A DNA stretch of 42,476 nt, taken from SG8-40 sp035528435 (GTDB lineage Bacteria; Pseudomonadota; Gammaproteobacteria; Burkholderiales; Eutrophovitaceae). Shown here one piece after another: positions 15,663 to 24,992 of the stretch. The notes beneath the pieces were generated by a model. That model saw only the letters and a list, made by a program, of their open reading frames with translations. It did not search any database and was not told the origin of the DNA. Each line of letters begins with the position of its first letter. Position 1 is the stretch's first letter. The position numbers and the translations under genes were made by a program. The stretch covers positions 1 to 42,476 of the forward strand of contig DATKYN010000184.1 of NCBI GenBank assembly GCA_035528435.1. The letters run 5' to 3'.

Positions 15663-16818
15663 CGGCCCACTCTGGGTCAATGCCGAAATCACTTACAAGT
15701 GCCCGTTGCACTGTGTTTTCTGCTACAACCCGGTGGACTATGACACCTTCGGTCCGGAATTAACGACGGAAGAATGGCTGAAGACCTTTCGAGAGGCACG
15801 TGAACTTGGCGCGGTGCAACTTGGCCTTTCGGGCGGCGAACCGTTAATGCGCGACGACGTCGAGATCATGGTCGCCGAGACCAGCAAGATGGGGTATTAC
15901 GTCAATCTGATTACTTCCGGTATCGGTTTGACCGAAAAGCGGATCGCTGCCTTCAAGGAAGGAGGGCTTGGCCAGATTCAGTTGTCGTTCCAGGATTCCA
16001 CCAAGGAATTGAATGACTTCCTGTCCAGCACCCGAACGTTCGACCTGAAGTCCAAGGTCGCGAAACTGATCAAGGAATACGAGTACCCGATGGTGCTCAA
16101 CGTCGTGTTGCACCGGCTCAATATTGATCATATCGAGGAGATATTGAACATGGCGGAAGCCATGGGGGCCGAACACGTGGAACTGGCGAACAGTCAGTAT
16201 TACGCCTGGGCCATGGAAAACCGGAAATATCTCATGCCAAGCCGGCCACAACTGGAACGAGCCGAAGAAATCACCAATCGTTTTCGCGAGCGCGTGGGCA
16301 AGAAAATGAAGGTGTATTACATCGTCCCGGATTATTACGCCGATCGCCCAAAGGCATGCATGAACGGCTGGGCTACAACTTTTCTGAACGTTTGCGCTGA
16401 TGGATTGGCACTGCCCTGTCACGAGGCAAGGATGCTGCCTGGTCTGGAGTTTCCCAATGTGCGCGACCACGATGTCAGCTGGATCTGGCAAGAGTCTCCG
16501 GGTTTCACCGCCTATCGGGGTGATGACTGGATGCAGGAGCCGTGCAAGAGTTGCCCGGAGAAGACAAAGGATTTCGGCGGCTGCCGCTGCCAGGCATTCA
16601 TGCTGACAGGCGATGCCACCAACGCAGACCCAGTGTGCGACAAATCACCGCATCACCATATCGTCACAGAACAGGTGGAACTGGCTCAACAGCCGCAACC
16701 GCCGGCTGCCGAAGTCAAACCGATTATCCTGTTCCGCGATGACAAGAATTCACGCAAACTCGCAGCACGGGACGCGGCAGAGTCGGAACCTCGGGACAGC
16801 ACCACGCCCATTGCATGA
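15628..16818 (+). CDS. pqqE: PqqE, radical SAM enzyme of PQQ synthesis
   Basis: The 396-residue enzyme forms the carbon-carbon bond between Glu15 and Tyr19 of PqqA. The radical-SAM cluster motif C-P-L-H-C-V-F-C is at residues 25-32. The SPASM region supplies the auxiliary cluster cysteines (CMNGW, CADGLALPCHEA, CKSCPEKTKDFGGCRCQ, PVCDKSPHH). GGAGG stands just upstream of the ATG, within pqqD. After the usual end, about 45 polar residues (QPQPPAAEV onward) form a low-complexity tail not needed for the fold. The stop overlaps the start of the ABC gene (ATGA). Confidence 0.97.
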   Translation: MQKAGSDSKKVNGPLWVNAEITYKCPLHCVFCYNPVDYDTFGPELTTEEWLKTFREARELGAVQLGLSGGEPLMRDDVEIMVAETSKMGYYVNLITSGIGLTEKRIAAFKEGGLGQIQLSFQDSTKELNDFLSSTRTFDLKSKVAKLIKEYEYPMVLNVVLHRLNIDHIEEILNMAEAMGAEHVELANSQYYAWAMENRKYLMPSRPQLERAEEITNRFRERVGKKMKVYYIVPDYYADRPKACMNGWATTFLNVCADGLALPCHEARMLPGLEFPNVRDHDVSWIWQESPGFTAYRGDDWMQEPCKSCPEKTKDFGGCRCQAFMLTGDATNADPVCDKSPHHHIVTEQVELAQQPQPPAAEVKPIILFRDDKNSRKLAARDAAESEPRDSTTPIA

Positions 16819-17768
16819 TCGCTCCGGCGATCAGCGAACCGGTCTCGCCGGCTGCGATTTCCGCAGTCGGGCTGGTCAAGCGTTACGGCAGCGTCACTGC
16901 TGTTGATGGCCTCGATCTGGAAATTCCCGCTGGGCAATTCTTCGGGCTGCTCGGACCGAACGGGTCCGGCAAGACCACCACGATTCATATGCTGGCGACA
17001 CTGGTCAAGCCGAGCGCGGGACACGTACGCATTGCTGATGTAGATGTTTCCAGGCACCCGGTTCAGGCACGACGTAACATCGGTCTCGTATTTCAGGAAT
17101 CAGCGCTCGACCGAACCCTCACAGTAAGAGAGAACCTGCGCTTCGCCGGCCGACTCTATAACCTGGCGCCTAAAGTCAGTGACCAGCGCTCGGCAGAATT
17201 GCTCGAATTGTTTGAAATGACGGACCGCCGCGACAAGCCGGTCGCAACCCTGTCAGGAGGCATGCGCCGTGCGCTGGACATCGTGCGTGGCGTACTGCAT
17301 GAGCCTCGCGTGCTGTTTCTAGATGAACCCACCATCGGGCTTGATCTGCCCAATCGCCGGCGTATCTGGCGCTTCATCGAGGGCCTGCGCGCCAGAACCG
17401 GCATGACCGTATTGCTAACCACCCATTACCTGGAAGAAGCCTATCCGTGCGATCGCGTGGTCTTTGTCCGCAAGGGAAAATTGGTCGAAGAGGGTAACCC
17501 GCAACAATTGGTAGCGAATCTGGGCAAACATATTCTGGAGGTCGAAGCGAGTGATCTGGACGCATTGCGCGCGCATCTGGAACCCAAGCTGGGTGAATGC
17601 CTGGTTGATGGCGAAATCGCTTTTTTCCGCTACGCTGAGGAAGATCTGACCACCCTGGCAGGTCTGCAAGCTGAAGTCGGTGACAAGACAACAGCCTGGC
17701 GCGTACGCCAACCCAATCTGAATGACGTGTTCATGTGGATATCGGCCGGCAAGGCGCTCAAATCATGA
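16815..17768 (+). CDS. ABC transporter ATP-binding protein (ABC-2/DrrA type), pqq-linked
   Basis: The 317-residue ATPase has Walker A (GPNGSGKTT, about residues 50-58), the signature LSGGM, Walker B (VLFLDEPTIGLD) and the switch His in LTTHYLEEA. The C-terminal extension of about 80 residues is typical of DrrA-like exporters. It starts within the last bases of pqqE and overlaps the permease gene by ATGA, so it belongs to the pqq transcription unit. ABC genes often accompany PQQ and quinoprotein-dehydrogenase loci, and the cargo is not known. Export of PQQ or of a toxic alcohol or aldehyde is an inference. Confidence 0.9.
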   Translation: MIAPAISEPVSPAAISAVGLVKRYGSVTAVDGLDLEIPAGQFFGLLGPNGSGKTTTIHMLATLVKPSAGHVRIADVDVSRHPVQARRNIGLVFQESALDRTLTVRENLRFAGRLYNLAPKVSDQRSAELLELFEMTDRRDKPVATLSGGMRRALDIVRGVLHEPRVLFLDEPTIGLDLPNRRRIWRFIEGLRARTGMTVLLTTHYLEEAYPCDRVVFVRKGKLVEEGNPQQLVANLGKHILEVEASDLDALRAHLEPKLGECLVDGEIAFFRYAEEDLTTLAGLQAEVGDKTTAWRVRQPNLNDVFMWISAGKALKS

Positions 17769-18565
17769 TCGCGCGCCCGATCTACGCTGTACTCGAGCGC
17801 GAAGTTCTTCGAATGCTGCGGCAGAAAACACGCCTGGTGTCAGCTATGGTGCGGCCGCTGATCTGGTTATTTGTCATCGGGGCTGGATTTGGCACAGTAA
17901 TCGGCGAGTCACGCGGCATTTCCTATCAGTCGTTTCTGGTCGCCGGCGTGATTGGCATGACCATGCTGTTCGGGGCCATGCTGGCGGCATTGACGACGGT
18001 TTACGACAAGGAGTCCGGTGTCATGCGCATGATGATTATTGCGCCACTGCCCCACTACTGGATCGTGATTGCCAAAGTGTTGTCGGCCGCGCTTGCAGCC
18101 ATTCTGCAGGCACTGATTCTGATCGTGTTACTGGCACTGCTCGGATACATCGGCTCGAACACGAACTTTGTACTACTCGCGGCCGGCTTGGTCGTTACCT
18201 CTCTCGCATGCGCAGGGATCGGAATCCTGACGGCGTCCTTTACGCGCAGCCTCGACAATTTTGCCGCCATCATGAATTTCGTGATCTTCCCGGTCTTCTT
18301 CCTCAGCGGCTCTCTGTACCCGGTACACGACCTTCCGGAGGCGCTACGATGGGTCGCGAGTGTCAACCCATACACCTATGGTGTCGATTTGCTTAGGCAC
18401 GCCACAGTGAATCCGCAGGCGATGGCTGCCGATTTCGCATTGCCGACAGACTTTGCTGTGCTCATCGGCTTCACGCTGGTGGCGGTCGCGGTTGCCAGCT
18501 GGCGCTTCTCCAGAGAGTCGGCCTACGAACCAATGATTCACATTCTGACTGGCAAAAAAAGCTAG
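17765..18565 (+). CDS. ABC-2 type transporter permease, pqq-linked
   Basis: Starting at ATG 17765 (ATGA overlap with the ATPase), the product is 266 residues with six hydrophobic segments, the standard ABC-2 permease layout. The conserved N-terminal cytoplasmic helix (ALEREVLRMLRQKTRLVS-like) precedes the first segment, and the late motif N-P-Y-T-Y-G-V-D-L-L-R is diagnostic. It forms the membrane channel partner of the preceding ATPase. It ends the rightward pqq unit and converges with slyD. The 75-base gap between them has a GC-rich imperfect hairpin at about 18567-18598 without a clear T tail. Confidence 0.9.
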   Translation: MIARPIYAVLEREVLRMLRQKTRLVSAMVRPLIWLFVIGAGFGTVIGESRGISYQSFLVAGVIGMTMLFGAMLAALTTVYDKESGVMRMMIIAPLPHYWIVIAKVLSAALAAILQALILIVLLALLGYIGSNTNFVLLAAGLVVTSLACAGIGILTASFTRSLDNFAAIMNFVIFPVFFLSGSLYPVHDLPEALRWVASVNPYTYGVDLLRHATVNPQAMAADFALPTDFAVLIGFTLVAVAVASWRFSRESAYEPMIHILTGKKS

Positions 18566-18640
18566 AGCTGGCGTGCGCCGGGGAGCGCCGCGTCAGCCCG
18601 GTCATTCAATGATTCAATAACTTTTCCCGCCCGCACTGTT

Positions 18641-19120
18641 TCAATGATTGTGCCCGCCTGCGCCGTGCGCGTGCCCGTGCGACAACTCTTCGTCGGTCGC
18701 CTTGCGAACCTCAGTCACCGTGCAATTGAACACCAGCGACATTCCAGCCAACGGGTGATTCCCGTCGACCACTACCTTGCCGTCAGCGACATCGGTGACC
18801 GTATAGATCGCGGCATGCTCGCCCCCTTCGGGCGCGCCTTCAAATTGCATCCCGACAGCCACGTTCTCCGGAAAACGATCACGTGGCTCAACGCGAACCA
18901 GCTTCTCGTCATAGTCTCCGAATGCATCCCCCGGCTCCATACGCACTTCGCAGGCATCTCCCGCCTGTTTGCCGTTTAGCGCTTGTTCCACCATTGGGAA
19001 AATCCCCTGATGGTCACCATGAAGGTAGCTGATCGGGGACGGCGTCTTCTCGATGAGTTTGCCCGCTGCGTCTGTCAATTCGTAGTCGATTGATACCACG
19101 GTATCTCTTGCAATCTGCAT
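18641..19120 (-). CDS. slyD: SlyD-type FKBP peptidyl-prolyl isomerase
   Basis: The 159-residue protein has an FKBP domain interrupted by an IF (insert-in-flap) chaperone domain (about residues 65-130), as in SlyD. It ends with a short His-rich metal-binding tail (SHGHAHGAGGHNH). It catalyses prolyl isomerisation and, through the tail, may handle nickel or other metals. The tail is much shorter than in E. coli SlyD and lacks its Cys residues. It follows bcp with only five bases between, so the two form an operon. Confidence 0.93.
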   Translation of the reverse strand: MQIARDTVVSIDYELTDAAGKLIEKTPSPISYLHGDHQGIFPMVEQALNGKQAGDACEVRMEPGDAFGDYDEKLVRVEPRDRFPENVAVGMQFEGAPEGGEHAAIYTVTDVADGKVVVDGNHPLAGMSLVFNCTVTEVRKATDEELSHGHAHGAGGHNH

Positions 19121-19125
19121 GTCTT

Positions 19126-19593
19126 TCAGAGCTCCTTTACTCGCTCGAGTACTTCACGGGCATGGCCACGCGGGTTCACACCGTAGAAGGCGTCACGCAA
19201 CACCCCTTGTTTATCGATAATAAACGTTGAACGCAGCAGGCTGCGCTTTGTCCCCAATCCTTCTACTTCACGATCAACCATGACACCGAAAGCCTCGCAC
19301 ACTTCTCCATCTGGGTCCGACAGCAAGGTAACGCTCAGTCCGTGCTTGTCGCGAAATGCACCATGTGTATGGCAGTCATCGCGGCTGACGCCCAGAACCA
19401 CTGTGTCAGCGTCTGTAAAATCATCCTCAATGTCGCTGAATTCGATCGCTTCGATAGTGCAACCCGGCGTATCGTCTTTGGGATAAAAGTAGACGACGAC
19501 GTTCCTTTTGCCAAGAAAATCCGCGAACCGAACCAGGTTCATGTCCGCATCGGGTATTTCGAAAGCAGGCGCTAATCGACCAACTTTCAGCAT
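19126..19593 (-). CDS. bcp: Thioredoxin-dependent peroxiredoxin (Bcp/PrxQ)
   Basis: I place the start at ATG 19593 (MLKVG), with GGAG about eight bases upstream. An in-frame extension to 19653 is not family-like. The 155-residue product carries the peroxidatic Cys in YPKDDTPGCT. The resolving Cys five residues later, present in E. coli Bcp, is replaced by Ile. Other Cys are available later (SRDDCHTHG, GEVCEAFG), so the resolving residue may lie elsewhere, as in some PrxQ enzymes. It reduces hydroperoxides in the cytoplasm. Confidence 0.93.
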   Translation of the reverse strand: MLKVGRLAPAFEIPDADMNLVRFADFLGKRNVVVYFYPKDDTPGCTIEAIEFSDIEDDFTDADTVVLGVSRDDCHTHGAFRDKHGLSVTLLSDPDGEVCEAFGVMVDREVEGLGTKRSLLRSTFIIDKQGVLRDAFYGVNPRGHAREVLERVKEL

Positions 19594-19672
19594 CGTAACA
19601 ACTCCAGCGAAGTGTCTGATTAATTTTAACTGAATTACGCTTGCTCCCCGCAAACCACTGATCAGTGCGTAA

Positions 19673-20827
19673 ATGGACGACTATACTTTCCGTATGACCG
19701 ACACATTGCTGGGCGGCCTTTCGCCGTCGACGTTTCTCAAACGCCATTGGCACAGGCAACCCTTGCTGATCCGTCAGGCCGTGCCGGGATTTCGTGATCT
19801 ATTGACTCCGCGACAGCTAATTGCGCTAGCCCGCAATGACCTGTGCGAGGCGCGGCTGGTAATCGCTGCCGGAAACAAGACCGAGGTGCACTACGGGCCA
19901 CTGCCTGCGTCCATGTTTCGTGATTTGCCGGAATCGAACTGGACGCTGCTGGTACAAGGAGTCAATCATGTCCTGCCAGCGGCAGCCAGACTATTACAGC
20001 GGTTTTCCTTTCTGCCTCACGCACGCCTTGATGACCTGATGGTCAGCTATGCGGCACCCGGTGGCGGGGTCGGTCCACACTTCGACTCTTACGATGTTTT
20101 TCTCCTGCAGGGAAAAGGCCAACGTACGTGGCAAGTGAGCGCACAAACCGACCTTGATCTTGACCCTGACTCGGAATTGCGAATTCTCAGGCGTTTTCAG
20201 CCGGAAGGCAGCTGCATTCTCAACCAAGGCGATATGCTTTATCTGCCACCACGTTTCGCGCACGACGGCATTGCTGTCGATGCTTGCATGACCTATTCGA
20301 TTGGATTCCGGTCTCCCGATTACGACACGCTCAAGAGCGGCTTTTTGGCCTATCTCGAGGACAACCTTCGTATCGAAGGACGGTATCGTGATCCCGGATT
20401 AGCGCCGCAACAACACCCTGCCGAACTGGGAGATCACATGGTTAATCAGGTTGCTGGCGCTTTGTCGAAAATCAGATGGGGCCAATCGGACATGGTGAGT
20501 TTTCTCGGTCGTTACCTGTCCGAACCAAAACCCCACGTATTCCTGCGACCACCAAAGAACTCTGATTACACTGAATTCTCGCGGCGCGCACGTGCCGGCG
20601 GATTGGAGGTCCACCCTGCCCTGCCATTGCTGTTTCGCGGCCAACGAGCGTTTCTGAATGGCGAAGAGTTTCGTTTGAAAACGAGCGAGCGAAAAACGAT
20701 TATCGCGCTAGCCGATCAGCGCCAGCTCACTGCACATGAGATACAGCATGCGGGCGCCGCTTTACGAACCCTGTACAACTGGTATCGTAACGGTTACATC
20801 AACATAAGCCAACGGAGTGCAACGTGA
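19673..20827 (+). CDS. roxA: JmjC/cupin ribosomal protein L16 arginine hydroxylase (YcfD/RoxA)
   Basis: The 384-residue Fe(II)/2-oxoglutarate oxygenase has the iron triad His136-x-Asp138 (GVGPHFDSYDVF) and His197 (PPRFAHDG). The double-stranded beta-helix segment (LLQGKGQRTWQV, LNQGDMLYLPP) is typical of the YcfD family, which hydroxylates an arginine of ribosomal protein L16. A later in-frame ATG at 19694 is an alternative start. The C-terminal domain has the expected helical/winged-helix part. It overlaps the next gene by GTGA, so the two are coupled. Confidence 0.92.
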   Translation: MDDYTFRMTDTLLGGLSPSTFLKRHWHRQPLLIRQAVPGFRDLLTPRQLIALARNDLCEARLVIAAGNKTEVHYGPLPASMFRDLPESNWTLLVQGVNHVLPAAARLLQRFSFLPHARLDDLMVSYAAPGGGVGPHFDSYDVFLLQGKGQRTWQVSAQTDLDLDPDSELRILRRFQPEGSCILNQGDMLYLPPRFAHDGIAVDACMTYSIGFRSPDYDTLKSGFLAYLEDNLRIEGRYRDPGLAPQQHPAELGDHMVNQVAGALSKIRWGQSDMVSFLGRYLSEPKPHVFLRPPKNSDYTEFSRRARAGGLEVHPALPLLFRGQRAFLNGEEFRLKTSERKTIIALADQRQLTAHEIQHAGAALRTLYNWYRNGYINISQRSAT

Positions 20828-21315
20828 GTGATACTCCCGTACCGGAGAAGACAAACTTTACGAGCAGAAACCAATACGAGGAATATGTCGACGAGGTGAT
20901 CTCGTTGGCAAAGCACGAGCTGCGAATATTCGAGCAAAATCTCGGAGCCAGCTACAACGCATCGGCACGGCACGACGCGTTGCGCAGTTTCCTTCTCGCG
21001 AGTCGGCGCAACCGGGTGCGAATCGTCGTACACGAGGCCGCGTCGATGGAGCGCAGTTGCCCTCGCATGATCCAGTTATTACGGACCTTCAGCCACGCCG
21101 TCGCGATCCACGAAACGCAAACTCAGGCGAAAGGCGTTTACGACCCGTTCGTCGTTGCTGACGAGATGAATTCCGTGCGGCGCTTTCACTTCAATGATTT
21201 GCGTGGACTATTTGCCAGGAATGACCCGATCGAAGCACACACCCTTGCCGAGCGTTTCGAGGAAATCTGGGAAGCGTCGGCACCCGCAGTTACGGCCAAC
21301 ACGATAGGTCTGTAG
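20824..21315 (+). CDS. DUF7931 family conserved protein
   Basis: The 163-residue cytoplasmic protein starts at GTG 20824, inside the end of roxA. It resembles a small phospholipase-D-like half-domain family found next to acetyltransferase or oxygenase genes in gammaproteobacteria (DUF7931). Recognisable features are IFEQNLGASYN near the start and VHIVDPFVVADEM-like text (YDPFVVADEM) near residue 105. No catalytic HKD motif is present. The function is unknown, and translational coupling to roxA suggests a shared role. Confidence 0.75.
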   Translation: MSDTPVPEKTNFTSRNQYEEYVDEVISLAKHELRIFEQNLGASYNASARHDALRSFLLASRRNRVRIVVHEAASMERSCPRMIQLLRTFSHAVAIHETQTQAKGVYDPFVVADEMNSVRRFHFNDLRGLFARNDPIEAHTLAERFEEIWEASAPAVTANTIGL

Positions 21316-21426
21316 AGGGCCATGGCGGCAGCTCCCCTCAGCGCGGTCTATCGCCTCGTCGTCGTTGGTCTCTCCATCGAACCTGATTCGCGGCGGCACT
21401 GACCACCGTAGCGAAGTGCGCTCGCT

Positions 21427-22236
21427 TTAACCCAGATCGCGCCAGTCGAAACCGGTATCCTGACGCGCGATTCCAATCCACTCCGGTTCGCATCCCAGGG
21501 CACCAGCGAGCGCCCGTTGGGCAAGATCCGGAGAATTATTCTGTTCCGAAAGATGTGCTGCTATGACGTGGCGCAATCCGGGCCAGGCAACACGAGAGAG
21601 TATTTGGGCTGCTGCGCGATTATCGAGATGCCCAACCCGGCTCGATATGCGCGCGCGAAGCCTGGGTGGATAGTTTGAACGCGCAAGCAAGTCCGGGTCA
21701 TGGTTACACTCGATCACGAGTGCATCACAACGGCTCAGTACGGACTCGATGTGCCGCGTGACTTCACCCGTGTCCGTGAGTACGCCAAGCCGAAACGTAC
21801 CGGCTCCGAATACGTACTGCGCCGGTTCGCGCGCATCGTGTGGAACGGGAAACGGCTCGATGCGCAGGTTGCCAACCGAAAAAGCCTCATAGCCCTCGAT
21901 CAGGTTAATGGAAACACCGTCGAACATCGGTTCCAAACCACGCCAGGTTCCATGAGACATCCACACCGGCACGCCGTGGCGTCTGGAAAATCGCGCCACA
22001 CCTCCGATGTGATCGTCATGCTCATGGGTTACGACTATTGCCGAAAGTTGCTCGGGCTGCAGTCCAAGACGCGCGAGTCGGCGTTTGGCCTCGGTGGCGC
22101 TGAACCCGCAATCCAGCATGACGGTCGTGTCTCCGGTGCTCACCACCAGGGCGTTACCACCGCTGCCGCTGCCGAGGCTGGCGAAACGCAGCGTCGATAG
22201 GGCATGCTCGGACCCGGTCGCTATCGCGTCTGGCAA
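21427..22236 (-). CDS. MBL-fold hydrolase (YycJ/WalJ-like)
   Basis: The 269-residue protein starts at TTG 22236, five bases after the bamC stop. No ATG or GTG lies between that and the first conserved strand. It has the intact metallo-beta-lactamase motif T-H-E-H-D-D-H (about residues 70-76), the later LTDTGEVTRH and ECNHD segments and a final AHLSEQNNS. These are hallmarks of the YycJ group, probable 5'-to-3' exonucleases or phosphodiesterases. It belongs to the dapA-bamC-MBL run, an order seen in many gammaproteobacteria. Confidence 0.88.
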   Translation of the reverse strand: MPDAIATGSEHALSTLRFASLGSGSGGNALVVSTGDTTVMLDCGFSATEAKRRLARLGLQPEQLSAIVVTHEHDDHIGGVARFSRRHGVPVWMSHGTWRGLEPMFDGVSINLIEGYEAFSVGNLRIEPFPVPHDAREPAQYVFGAGTFRLGVLTDTGEVTRHIESVLSRCDALVIECNHDPDLLARSNYPPRLRARISSRVGHLDNRAAAQILSRVAWPGLRHVIAAHLSEQNNSPDLAQRALAGALGCEPEWIGIARQDTGFDWRDLG

Positions 22237-22241
22237 ACCTG

Positions 22242-23354
22242 TTACTTCAACTGATCGCGCAGCAATGTCAGTATGCGGCTCGAGGTAGGCGTGGCCAGAA
22301 CCGCCCCCATTTCATCGAGGACATGCACTTCGCTACCGCTACCCTCCAAACCTGTAATGCGAATCAGGAACTTCTGGTTTACCGGTTCGTCATCGCGCCA
22401 GAATGCGAGCTTTTCCAGGCCTGACTGCTCAACATCGGCGTCCGGATCGTTATATCGAACGAAGTAGACCCCTTCTGAACGGTTTTTGTCTTCTACAGTA
22501 AATCCTATGTAGTCCAGTGCAAGTCCAACCCGGCGCCACGCCTTCTCGAACGTGTCTTGCAGGGTCAGATATTCCAGATCGTCTTCGCGGGTCGTCAACG
22601 CGGCGCGCGGGGCGGGCTCCGGTGCTGCTCGCGCCTGCTCGATCTGTTCCTGCGAGCCACCCAGCTTGGCCATCAGACGGAGCAGCATTTCAGCCTCGAG
22701 CTCGGGTTCACGTGGCCTCGCTTGCCAATAAGCTTTTTGCAGGTTGGTGCTGTTCTGTTGCTGCTGCTGTTGATAGAGACCCCAGTGTGTAATGAAGACT
22801 TCGCTGCTGCCGGGTTCATCGCCGCGCTCCAAGCGCGAACGAAACTTGTCCCGCTCTCCCAGAGAGGACACAATCCCCAGCATACTGACGGTCCTGCCAA
22901 ACCACGAGCCGCCGGATTTCGCCCGATTCTCGGCCCAGTCCGTTTCGATCAGCCCCATTCTCGGGTCCTCGATAGCGATGAGGAAACCTGCTTCCTGCCA
23001 GAACTCACGTAATGGTTGCCACAGCGCATCAGGCTCCACATCCACGACCAGCCAACGATAATCACCATCTGCCTCAATACGCATGCCTTCTTCTTGCGGC
23101 AGTACCACCTGTTGCTGCTCTACAGCCAGGGCACCTTCGCGCGCCCGGGTGTAATCCGAATAGGTGGCCCCATCCTGGTCAGCGATATCGAAGCGTTCAC
23201 TGCGACGGGGCTCCGTCAGATCCGGCGGTACATCCAGCGGCGGCAGACGCTTGGCTGCCGCGTAATCAATCTTGTTACGATCGGACCAGCTCGAGCAGCC
23301 CGCGACAAGAAATGCCGCCACTACGGCAGTCAGGATAACGCCTGGGAATTTCAT
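22242..23354 (-). CDS. bamC: Outer-membrane protein assembly lipoprotein BamC
   Basis: I start at ATG 23354, which opens a signal sequence with the lipobox LVAGC. The 28 residues upstream in frame are not signal-like. The product of 370 residues has the BamC layout. An unstructured N-terminus (RLPPLDVPPDLTEPRRSERF, which in E. coli lies on BamD) is followed by two helix-grip domains (about residues 105-215 and 255-370). A Gln run is present between them. It is an accessory part of the BAM complex in the periplasm and outer membrane. It lies downstream of dapA on the same strand, 133 bases away. Confidence 0.92.
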   Translation of the reverse strand: MKFPGVILTAVVAAFLVAGCSSWSDRNKIDYAAAKRLPPLDVPPDLTEPRRSERFDIADQDGATYSDYTRAREGALAVEQQQVVLPQEEGMRIEADGDYRWLVVDVEPDALWQPLREFWQEAGFLIAIEDPRMGLIETDWAENRAKSGGSWFGRTVSMLGIVSSLGERDKFRSRLERGDEPGSSEVFITHWGLYQQQQQQNSTNLQKAYWQARPREPELEAEMLLRLMAKLGGSQEQIEQARAAPEPAPRAALTTREDDLEYLTLQDTFEKAWRRVGLALDYIGFTVEDKNRSEGVYFVRYNDPDADVEQSGLEKLAFWRDDEPVNQKFLIRITGLEGSGSEVHVLDEMGAVLATPTSSRILTLLRDQLK

Positions 23355-23487
23355 GGACGATTCAGCAATGAATATAGAGATACGGAGACGAGCATCGGAC
23401 CGTTCGACAGCAGCAACATCGACTGGTTGCCGCGCCACTCAGCCAGCGCAGTGGCAACGGGACGTCTGTAACCCGGTCGCCCGGGGG

Positions 23488-24387
23488 CTATTGGTGCACC
23501 GCCGCACTTGGGGTTGAAATTCCGGCCTGCTGCATTGCTCCACGCAACAGGTCATGAAAAGACGAAGATAGCGGCGTAAGTGGCAAGCGAATCCCGGGGC
23601 CGATCTTGCCCATCTCCTGAAGGACCCACTTCACCGTGATCGGATTGGCTTCAACAAAAAGATGCGTGTGCAAGGCGAGCAGCTTGTCGTTCGCAGCCCG
23701 GGCTCGCCCAAAATCACCGGCCAGAACTGAAGCGCAGACTTCCTGAACCAGAGCCGGTGCCACATTGGCAGTAACTGAAATCACACCATGTCCACCCATC
23801 ATCATCAGAGCCATACTGCTCGCATCATCGCCGCTGTAAACCGCAAAATCCTGTGGCACGCGTTTTAGCAGATCGGCACCGCGCTCGATGCTGGCGGTTG
23901 CATCCTTGATTCCAACGATATTTGGTATTTGCGAAAGGCGTAAGGTCGTATCGTTTTGCAGGTCTGCAACAGTGCGGCCTGGGACGTTGTACAGAATGTG
24001 CGGCATATCGACAGCTTCCGCTATCGCCCGGAAGTGGCGATAAAGTCCTTCCTGGGTCGGCTTGTTGTAGTAAGGCACAACCGTCAGGCTCATTTCGGCG
24101 CCGGCAGCCTTGGCAAAGCCGGCAAGCTCAATTGCTTCAGACGTTGAATTGGCGCCAGTCCCGGCGATCACGGGAATACGTCCCGCTGCCTGTTCTACGG
24201 CCGCGTTGATCAGCAGACAGTGGTCTTTGAAATCGACTGTCGGTGACTCTCCGGTCGTACCAACAACAACGATACCCCGGGTACCTTCCGAAATGTGCCA
24301 GTCGATCAACTTGCCGAAGCGCTCAAGGTCGAGGCTGCCGTCCTCGTGCATAGGTGTCACGATCGCGACTATGCTTCCATTCAGCAT
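23488..24387 (-). CDS. dapA: 4-hydroxy-tetrahydrodipicolinate synthase
   Basis: The 299-residue aldolase-fold enzyme condenses pyruvate with aspartate semialdehyde for lysine and peptidoglycan (diaminopimelate) synthesis. Visible motifs are TTGE-S-P (pyruvate carboxylate binding), YYNKPTQEGLYRHF with the catalytic Tyr, the Schiff-base Lys in GIKDAT, and YSGDD. The length is normal. It is followed by bamC, a common gammaproteobacterial arrangement. Confidence 0.96.
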   Translation of the reverse strand: MLNGSIVAIVTPMHEDGSLDLERFGKLIDWHISEGTRGIVVVGTTGESPTVDFKDHCLLINAAVEQAAGRIPVIAGTGANSTSEAIELAGFAKAAGAEMSLTVVPYYNKPTQEGLYRHFRAIAEAVDMPHILYNVPGRTVADLQNDTTLRLSQIPNIVGIKDATASIERGADLLKRVPQDFAVYSGDDASSMALMMMGGHGVISVTANVAPALVQEVCASVLAGDFGRARAANDKLLALHTHLFVEANPITVKWVLQEMGKIGPGIRLPLTPLSSSFHDLLRGAMQQAGISTPSAAVHQ

Positions 24388-24443
24388 GTCAGGGCGCTCC
24401 TGAATTGATTAATACCGAAATTCTACCCGATTCACCGACGCAC

Positions 24444-24992
24444 TTAACCCCTTGTTACCGGCCACGTGAACTTTTCACCGGCGGCGCAGATTCTCTGCAC
24501 CATCGCCGGCTTGGGGCTATCGAGGTAGACGTCTTCGTAGCCAAGAATCCGCAGCGAAGGCTGTGTGCGACTTAACAACTCAGCCGTTTCGAGAAGAAAT
24601 TCGGGATTCGACGGCCGCCCGAAATGCTCATTCCCACGTGCAAACGTCTCATAGATCAGCAAACCCGAGTCGGACACAGCACCAAGAAGGTCCGGAAACA
24701 GCGGCCGATGCAGATAGTTGGTGACGATGACAGCATCAAACCGACGCCCGGTCAGTGGCCACTGTGCACCCTCGATATCCGCCTTTACAACGGATACCCG
24801 GGGCAGCGAAGCCAGCCCTGACAACGCCTCTTCGTTGCGATCCACCGCAACCACCCTGTGCCCCTGATGAACCGCCAGGCGGGTGTGCCGGCCAAAACCA
24901 CAGGCAACGTCCAGCACCGTACCCTCGCGCGCAAGCAGTGACAACCACCGGACTACCCATTCCGACGGAGCGAGACGATCAATCTCGCTCAA
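24444..24992 (-). CDS. Class I SAM-dependent methyltransferase
   Basis: The 182-residue protein starts at TTG 24992, with GGAG eight bases upstream and no better start. The SAM-binding loop is DVACGFGRHT, the acidic strand end is VVAVDRNEEAL, and motif IV is FDAVIVTNYLHRPL. The Tyr-Glu-Thr-Phe at about residue 130 (LLIYETFARGNEHFG) resembles tellurite-resistance TehB-like and related methyltransferases. The substrate is unknown. It lies 56 bases upstream of dapA on the same strand. Confidence 0.85.
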   Translation of the reverse strand: MSEIDRLAPSEWVVRWLSLLAREGTVLDVACGFGRHTRLAVHQGHRVVAVDRNEEALSGLASLPRVSVVKADIEGAQWPLTGRRFDAVIVTNYLHRPLFPDLLGAVSDSGLLIYETFARGNEHFGRPSNPEFLLETAELLSRTQPSLRILGYEDVYLDSPKPAMVQRICAAGEKFTWPVTRG

